Origin: Acidimicrobiaceae bacterium | GTDB taxonomy: Bacteria > Actinomycetota > Acidimicrobiia > Acidimicrobiales > Aldehydirespiratoraceae | DNA length: 36,419 bases | Assembly: GCA_009843735.1 (NCBI GenBank) | Contig: VYCW01000107.1 | Location: 1 to 36,419, forward strand | Reading direction: 5' to 3' | Shown here: positions 31,733 through 36,419 of the stretch, in pieces | Layout: each line of letters opens with the position of its first letter | Position numbering within the stretch: position 1 is the stretch's first letter | Translations under genes and position numbers: made by a program | Notes under the pieces: model-generated | What the model was told of the DNA's origin: nothing | The model's database searches: none | Seen by the model: only the letters and a program-made list of their open reading frames with translations

Positions 31733-32685
31733 GCGCCATCCCGCCCCCTCCCGCGCCGCCTACCAATGGTTCGGCCATGGTCGAGGTGAACGGCGTGTCG
31801 AAGGTGTTCGGCGACGTGGTGGCGGTGTCCGACGTGAGCTTCTCGGTGCGGGCCGGAGTCACCGCCTTGCTCGGTCCCAACGGAGCGGGCAAGTCCACCC
31901 TGTTCAGGGTGATGTGCGGGCTCACCCCGCCCACCAAGGGCACCGTCCGGGTGCTGGGCGCCGATGCCCGTCGCGACCGCAGTGTGCGGGGTCGCATCGG
32001 TCTCGTCCCCCAGCAGGACGGCCTGTTCGACCGGCTCAGCGCCCTGCAGTTCGTTTCCTTCGCCGCGGCCACCGAGGCTGTCCCCGATCCCGCGAGCGCG
32101 GCCCGGCGGGCCTTGGGCCTGGTGGACCTTGATGCCGACGACTCCAGGCCGGTGTCGGGGTTCTCCAAGGGCATGCGCCAGCGGGTGAAGCTGGCCGCTG
32201 CCCTGGTGCACGACCCTGAAGTCCTGATCCTCGACGAGCCCCTGACCGGCCTTGATCCCGTGCAGCGGCGTCGGATGATCGAGCTGTTCCACGGGTTGGG
32301 CGACGAGGGCCGCTGCGTGCTGGTGTCGAGCCACGTCCTCGAAGAGGTCGCCCGCCTCGGATCACGGATCCTGATGATCGCCCAGGGACGTCTGGCCGCC
32401 ACCGGTGACTACCGGGAGCTGCGCGAGCTCATGGACGACCGACCCCACCGCATCCGCATCGGGGTGGACCGTCCCCGCCAGTTTGCAGCCGCTCTGGTGG
32501 AGTCGGGTACCGCCGTGGGCGTGAGCGTCGGTGCGGGCTCCATCGTTGTCGACACCCGCGACGTCGACCGTCTCGGCCGGGAGGTCGCACCGCTGGCGCA
32601 GCGGCTTGAGGCTCGCCTGTCACGGGTGTCCCCCCTCGACGAGGATCTCGAGTCGGTGTTCCGTTATCTGCTGGAGAAGCGATGA
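31729..32685 (+). CDS. ABC transporter ATP-binding protein (second)
   Basis: A 318-residue ATPase. After a Pro-rich leader (IPPPPAPPTNG) come Walker A GPNGAGKST (49-57), VPQQDGLFDRL, the signature FSKGMRQR, Walker B LILDEP followed by LTGLDP, and the H-loop SSHVLEEV. The ATG at 31729 overlaps the upstream permease stop (ATGA); if translation began at ATG 31777 the leader would be absent. It is similar in plan to ATPase 1 but not a near copy. It should drive the second permease, which overlaps its stop by 4 bases. Confidence 0.93.
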   Translation: MSAIPPPPAPPTNGSAMVEVNGVSKVFGDVVAVSDVSFSVRAGVTALLGPNGAGKSTLFRVMCGLTPPTKGTVRVLGADARRDRSVRGRIGLVPQQDGLFDRLSALQFVSFAAATEAVPDPASAARRALGLVDLDADDSRPVSGFSKGMRQRVKLAAALVHDPEVLILDEPLTGLDPVQRRRMIELFHGLGDEGRCVLVSSHVLEEVARLGSRILMIAQGRLAATGDYRELRELMDDRPHRIRIGVDRPRQFAAALVESGTAVGVSVGAGSIVVDTRDVDRLGREVAPLAQRLEARLSRVSPLDEDLESVFRYLLEKR

Positions 32686-33467
32686 CCGCGCCGCAGTCGA
32701 TCGGGGCCCGACGCAATGTGCCCGGTATCCGTGCCGCGGTTCTGACGTACCGGGTACTGGTCCGCCAGGTAATCACCCCCGGCAAACTCGCCGCGCTGGG
32801 CGCCTTGGGCGCTCTGATGATGCTGGTGGGCTGGCTGGTCGGCTTCACCGCTGAAGCTGAACGAAGCGCGGCCGGGTTGTTGAGGGACGGTGCCGGCTAC
32901 GCCGACGGCTTCGGGCTGATCATCATCGTGCCCATCGTGGCCCTGGTGTTCGGCTCGTCGGTGCTGGGCGAGACCCGCGAGGACGGCACCCTCGTCTACC
33001 TGTGGCTGCGCCCCATGGGCCGCACCCCCATCGTGGCCGGGGCTGCAGCTGCGGCTGCCACCGCCGCGCTGCCTCTCACGGTGATCCCGACCGCGGTGGG
33101 CGGGTGGCTGGCCGCCAACGGCGTCGACGGATCCGCAGATTTGGCGCTCGCGGCTGCAGCCGCGGCCGCCCTGGGCACGGCTGCCTACTCGTCACTGTTC
33201 GTGCTCCTGGGGCTGCTGGTGCGCAAGCCGATCATGTGGGGCCTCGGCTACGTGCTGTTGTGGGAGGGCCTCGCCGTCGGGCTCGGGGACTTCGCCGCCC
33301 GGCTGTCGCTGAGGGGCTACACCCGGTCCGTGCTCAGCAGAGTCGCCGATGTCGACTACGGCTTCGAACCCCACACGACCACCACCTCGCTGGTGGTACT
33401 GGCCGCGGTGTCGGTCGTGGGCCTGGCTCTGGCCGCGATGAGGCTCAACCGCCTCGAAGTCGACTGA
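32682..33467 (+). CDS. ABC-2 type transporter permease (second)
   Basis: A 261-residue membrane protein with about six hydrophobic segments (35-57, 76-97, 116-144, 150-180, 185-205, 236-255), several very rich in alanine. GSSVLGETREDGTLVYLWLRPMGR between segments two and three is the coupling motif shared with the first permease. It starts in the ATGA overlap with ATPase 2 and is the last gene of the four-gene operon. Two pairs in the order ATPase, permease, ATPase, permease suggest a heteromeric exporter or two related ones. Confidence 0.9.
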   Translation: MTAPQSIGARRNVPGIRAAVLTYRVLVRQVITPGKLAALGALGALMMLVGWLVGFTAEAERSAAGLLRDGAGYADGFGLIIIVPIVALVFGSSVLGETREDGTLVYLWLRPMGRTPIVAGAAAAAATAALPLTVIPTAVGGWLAANGVDGSADLALAAAAAAALGTAAYSSLFVLLGLLVRKPIMWGLGYVLLWEGLAVGLGDFAARLSLRGYTRSVLSRVADVDYGFEPHTTTTSLVVLAAVSVVGLALAAMRLNRLEVD

Positions 33468-33491
33468 GCGGCCGCCGCAGTTCGGATCTGC

Positions 33492-34268
33492 TCAGCGGCC
33501 GGTGAAGGTGGCCTTGCCCGGGCCCTTCTCCAGGAAGCTGGCCACGCCGATGGAGGCGTCTTCGGTGTCGAAGCAGGCGCCGAACTGCTCGGTCTCGCAG
33601 GCCACCGCGTCGGCCAGTGACAGGGCCAAGCCGTCCATCACTGCCTGCTTGGCCATGCGCAGCGCGGCCGGGCCCGCGGCGTAGCCCGCGGCCATCTCCA
33701 CCGCCGCGTCGTAGGTCTCCTCGGGCGCATGCACCGCCGAGACGAGGCCGATGGCGAGGGCCTCCTCGGGATGCACGTTGCGGCCGGTGTAGATGATCTC
33801 CTTGGCTCTGGTGACGCCCACCAGGCGGGGTAGCCGCTGGGTGCCCCCGCCGCCGGGGATGATTCCCAGCAGGATCTCGGGCTGCCCGAAGGTGGCGTCG
33901 TCTGCCGCTACCCGGAAGTCGGTGGCCATGGCCAGCTCCATGCCTCCGCCGAGCGCATAGCCGTTCACGGCCGACACCGTGATCTGGGGCATGTTTTCCA
34001 CCGCGAGGAAAGCGTCGTTGAAGACACGCGACAGTGCCTGGGCCTCCGCCGCGTCGAGGCCGGTGAAGCCGCCGATGTCGGCGCCGGCCGCGAAGATTCG
34101 CGGGCCGCCCCACACCACCGCGGCCCTCACGTCGCCGTCGGCCGCGATCGTGTTCGCGGCCTCGGTCAACTCGGCCAGCATCTGCGGGTTGATGGCGTTC
34201 ATCTTGGGCCGGTCGACGCGGATGGTGGCCACGCCCCCGCCGGTTTCGACTCGAACGAACTCGCCCAC
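33492..34268 (-). CDS. Enoyl-CoA hydratase/isomerase family protein
   Basis: A 258-residue crotonase. The oxyanion-hole segments are [10 protein letters not shown] (about 59-68) and [11 protein letters not shown] (104-114). Both acid/base residues of true hydratases are there: Glu111 in GGGMEL and Glu131 in [20 protein letters not shown] follows. It should add water to a trans-2-enoyl-CoA in fatty-acid-type or aromatic-acid degradation. The GTG at 34268 is used because GGGAGGAG lies 6 bases before it; the upstream codons overlap that site. It is divergent from the SDR at 34351 and convergent with the ABC permease, 24 bases away. Confidence 0.95.
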   Translation of the reverse strand: MGEFVRVETGGGVATIRVDRPKMNAINPQMLAELTEAANTIAADGDVRAAVVWGGPRIFAAGADIGGFTGLDAAEAQALSRVFNDAFLAVENMPQITVSAVNGYALGGGMELAMATDFRVAADDATFGQPEILLGIIPGGGGTQRLPRLVGVTRAKEIIYTGRNVHPEEALAIGLVSAVHAPEETYDAAVEMAAGYAAGPAALRMAKQAVMDGLALSLADAVACETEQFGACFDTEDASIGVASFLEKGPGKATFTGR

Positions 34269-34350
34269 GGCTGTCTCCTCCCGTCGCCGGCCGGCCACCC
34301 TAGTTGTGCAGACGCGGCAGTATCGTCACGCGCCACCGAAGGGAAGATCC

Positions 34351-35154
34351 GTGGACCTAGCCCCCGACAGCATCCTGCTTACGGACCGCGTGGCGGTGGT
34401 GACCGGCGCGGGCCGCGGGATCGGGGCGGCCACCGCGGTGGCCCTGGCCCGATTCGGTGCCGATGTGGCCGTGTTCGACATGGACCCCACCCTCCTGCCC
34501 GACACCGTCAATGAGGTGGAAGGGGCCGGGCGCCGGTGCCTCTCGGATGTGCTCGACGCCCGCGACGACGACGCGGTCGCCGCGTTTCTGCAGCGGGTCC
34601 ACGGCGAGCTCGGCCCCATCGATGTCCTCGTCAACAACGCCGGCGGCACTTTCAGGGCCCGCTTCGCCGACGTGTCGCCCAAGGGTGAGCACACCCTGAT
34701 CAGGGAGAACTTCGCCACGGTCACCAACTGCGTGCGCCACGGGGTCCCGCTGATGTCCGACGGCGGAGCTGTCATCAACGTCACCTCGGTGGAGGCGTAC
34801 CACTCCGCCCCCGGCTTCGGTGTCTATGCGGCCATGAAGGCTGCAGTGGAGCAGTTCACCAAGACCCTGGCCGTCGAGTACGGGCACCGGGGCATCCGGG
34901 TCAACTGCGTGGCCCCCGACATGATGCCCACCCCCGGCGACGCGGCCCTAGCCGAGAGCGGCACCCACCTCATCGAGGGCACCCAGCCCACCCCGCTGCG
35001 GCGAATGGGCGCGGCGGAGGAGTGCGCGGCCGTCATCGTGTTCCTCGCATCGGGCATGGCCAGCTTCGTCAACGGGACGTCGATCCCGGTGGACGGCGGG
35101 ACCATCGCATCGGGCAACTGGAAGACCCGCCTCGACGGCTCCTTCGGCCTCTAA
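34351..35154 (+). CDS. SDR family NAD(P)-dependent oxidoreductase
   Basis: A 267-residue classical SDR with TGAGRGIG, NNAG, an asparagine in RENFAT, serine in INVTSVEA, YAAMK and the closing NGTSIPVDGG. GTG 34351 is preceded by AGGGAAG at a good distance; there is no SDR-like sequence upstream and the frame enters the divergent crotonase gene. It stands alone on the plus strand. Its 3' end faces the cupin gene, with 20 bases between. The short VTSVEAYHS segment differs from the other SDRs here and may mark a different subgroup. The substrate is unknown. Confidence 0.92.
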   Translation: MDLAPDSILLTDRVAVVTGAGRGIGAATAVALARFGADVAVFDMDPTLLPDTVNEVEGAGRRCLSDVLDARDDDAVAAFLQRVHGELGPIDVLVNNAGGTFRARFADVSPKGEHTLIRENFATVTNCVRHGVPLMSDGGAVINVTSVEAYHSAPGFGVYAAMKAAVEQFTKTLAVEYGHRGIRVNCVAPDMMPTPGDAALAESGTHLIEGTQPTPLRRMGAAEECAAVIVFLASGMASFVNGTSIPVDGGTIASGNWKTRLDGSFGL

Positions 35155-35174
35155 CGGTTCGGTGGGCGGCCGCG

Positions 35175-35645
35175 TCAGGTGACGACGTTGGGGCGGGGCA
35201 GCCCCTGGGCCTCGCACATGGCGTAGTAGGCGGCCAGCACGCCGGGTCCGTCGGTGATCGACTCGACGTTGCCGTCGGCGTCGAGGTTGAGGTTCACGCC
35301 GTGGATCTGGAACCACACGTCGGTCGGCTCGGTGTTGTCGGCCGGGGTGGTGAGGGTATGGACGCTCCCGGCCGGCTCGAACAGGAACGACCCGGCCCGG
35401 TTCACCTCCGGATACTCGAGGTACTTCCATGCGCCGCTCAGAGTGTGGGCGTAGACCGGACCGGTGTGGCGGTGGGTCTGGATGACCACGCCCGGAGCGA
35501 ACCGGTTGCGCAGGATCCACAGCCCCTCGTCCTCGCGCACCATCATCACCTTGAGCTCGATGCCGCCCCCGGCGTCCGCCCAAGGCAGTTCCTCGTCGCC
35601 ACGGTGAATGGCGGCGGCGGGTGCGGTTGTGGCGGTTGCAGTCAT
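35175..35645 (-). CDS. Cupin domain protein of the 2,4'-dihydroxyacetophenone dioxygenase type
   Basis: A 156-residue single cupin. Motif 1 is THRHTGPVYAHTLSGAWKYLEYPE (58-81 region), with His58, His60 and Glu78. Motif 2 has AGSFLFEPAGSVHTL with His96. The pairing of HRHTGPV, the W-K-Y-L-E-Y block and EPAGSVHTL resembles 2,4'-dihydroxyacetophenone dioxygenase and acetylacetone-cleaving enzymes, iron enzymes that split a C-C bond next to a ketone. Activity is not proven. AAGGAGA lies 7 bases before ATG 35645. It follows the PAC2 gene by 17 bases and is probably on the same transcript. Confidence 0.85.
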   Translation of the reverse strand: MTATATTAPAAAIHRGDEELPWADAGGGIELKVMMVREDEGLWILRNRFAPGVVIQTHRHTGPVYAHTLSGAWKYLEYPEVNRAGSFLFEPAGSVHTLTTPADNTEPTDVWFQIHGVNLNLDADGNVESITDGPGVLAAYYAMCEAQGLPRPNVVT

Positions 35646-35662
35646 CGGCCTCTCCTTCGATC

Positions 35663-36419
35663 TCAGTCGGAGTTGTCCTGCTGGCGCAGGAAGCGCTCGA
35701 ACTCGGCGCCCAGGTCGTCGGGGCTGGGGACGCTGCGCTTGGCCCGGGCGTCGGCGCGGGCCTCGAGGCGCCGCACGTAGGCCACCACGTCGTCGTCTGA
35801 GTTCATGGCGTCGTTGACCCGCTGCTCCCACTCCTCGGCGGCCTCGTCGAGTTCCGACCAGCCGGTGGGGATGCCCGTCACCCGCTCGAAACGCTCCAGC
35901 AGCGCCCGGGCCCCCTTCGGGTTGGGAGCACCGGAGACGTAGTGGGGCACGGCCACCCGCAGCGACACCGCCGGAACATCGAGCCTGTCGAATCGTTCGT
36001 GGAGCACGCCCACTATCCCGGTCGGCCCCTCGTAGCTGGGCCGGTCCAGTCCCCATGCCTTGGCCAGGCCGGCGTCGGTGGTGGAGCCGGTGACCAGGAA
36101 GGGCCGGGTGTGGGGGATGTCGGCGATGTGGGCGCCCACGGTCACCAGCGTGGACGCCTCGGTGCGCGACGCCAGCTCGACCACGATGTCCGCGTAGGTT
36201 CGCCAGCTCAGCTGAGGCTCCGCCCCCACCACCAGCACAAGGTCGTGCTGCCCGTCCGGCGGGCGCAGGACATGAATGTCGTTGGAGGGCCACACGATCT
36301 CGCGGCGCTCGTCCTGCAGCCTGACGGTGGGCCGCTGCTCGGCGAAGTTGAAGAACTCCTCGGGGTCGATGTGCGCCACCCGGATCGAGTCGCTGCGCTC
36401 GCTCAACCACTCGAGGGCG
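35663..36419 (-). CDS. PAC2 family protein (proteasome-assembly-chaperone-like), 5' partial
   Basis: 251 residues are visible and the frame stays open to the right edge, so the N-terminus is missing. The visible part starts ALEWLSERSD and continues with IDPEEFFNFAEQRPTVRL, IVWPSNDIHVL, DLVLVVGAEPQLSWRTY, TLVTVGAHIADIPHTRP and GPTGIVGVLH, which is the PAC2 pattern. Actinobacteria commonly carry such proteins; their role is not firmly known, and the link to proteasome assembly comes from eukaryotic and archaeal relatives. The C-terminal part is charged and helical. It sits upstream of the cupin gene and supports an actinobacterial origin of the window. Confidence 0.88.
   Translation of the reverse strand, partial: ALEWLSERSDSIRVAHIDPEEFFNFAEQRPTVRLQDERREIVWPSNDIHVLRPPDGQHDLVLVVGAEPQLSWRTYADIVVELASRTEASTLVTVGAHIADIPHTRPFLVTGSTTDAGLAKAWGLDRPSYEGPTGIVGVLHERFDRLDVPAVSLRVAVPHYVSGAPNPKGARALLERFERVTGIPTGWSELDEAAEEWEQRVNDAMNSDDDVVAYVRRLEARADARAKRSVPSPDDLGAEFERFLRQQDNSD

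Noticed and set aside
33464-33501. Near-repeat of CTGAGCGGCCG and CTCAGCGGCCG at two convergent stop codons
   Set aside because: Eleven GC-rich bases with a mismatch; not clearly more than chance.
1-36419. tRNA, rRNA, CRISPR array, transposase, integrase or prophage genes
   Set aside because: None was recognised on either strand; intergenic gaps are all under about 210 bases.

Overview
The window is a gene-dense, GC-rich stretch of bacterial chromosome with 36 protein genes, no RNA genes, no insertion sequences and no CRISPR. Several features point to an actinobacterium: frequent GTG and TTG starts, genes with a -10 box six bases before the start codon (leaderless pattern), a PAC2-family protein, and many SDR, Rieske, P450 and luciferase-like oxidoreductases. 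An uncultured Acidimicrobiia-type lineage would fit, but that is inference; no rRNA or marker gene here settles it.

Layout. (A) 3-2835, plus strand: a cut-off Old Yellow Enzyme/dienoyl-CoA-reductase-type flavoenzyme and an SDR. (B) 6893-2858, minus: a five-gene operon of Rieske oxygenase, SDR, NTF2-like protein, SDR and an AroM-family protein. (C) 11008-7020, minus: a TetR regulator, an SDR, a lipoyl/E3-binding/E1-alpha fusion and E1-beta. Operons B and C carry the same palindromic operator (half-site TAWWRTGGGY, identical spacing) over their promoters, so they probably form one TetR-controlled regulon. (D) 15813-11090, minus: FMO-type monooxygenase, cytochrome P450, C45-type acyltransferase/amidase and a guanidino-acid ureohydrolase, with overlapping or nearly touching genes. 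(E) 15867-17158, plus: SDR and SnoaL-like protein. (F) 18336-17209, minus: a second Rieske oxygenase, divergent from (G) 18393-20028, an SDR plus amidohydrolase pair. (H) 24982-20068, minus: an Ldh-family protein lacking both expected histidines, a two-domain VOC protein, a zinc alcohol dehydrogenase and a dimethylformamidase-like protein. (I) 25032-26102, plus: a luciferase-like oxidoreductase. (J) 27457-26115, minus: two VOC proteins. (K) 27627-29645, plus: a Rieske ferredoxin domain fused to a thiamine-diphosphate enzyme. (L) 29847-33467, plus: two ABC ATPase/permease pairs with ATGA overlaps, preceded by a 32-base tandem duplication of the first gene's start. (M) 33492 to the end: enoyl-CoA hydratase, SDR, a cupin of the dihydroxyacetophenone dioxygenase type and a cut-off PAC2 protein.

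Together this looks like a catabolic region for cyclic, ketonic and amide or guanidine-containing organic compounds. Oxygenases open or activate substrates, seven SDRs interconvert alcohols and ketones, thiamine-dependent enzymes cleave or oxidise 2-keto intermediates, and amidohydrolase, ureohydrolase and dimethylformamidase-like enzymes release nitrogen. No substrate can be named from sequence alone. The most unusual items are the lipoyl-E3BD-E1-alpha fusion with its altered thiamine motif inside a two-operon TetR regulon, the Rieske-ThDP fusion, and the start-codon duplication of the ABC operon.
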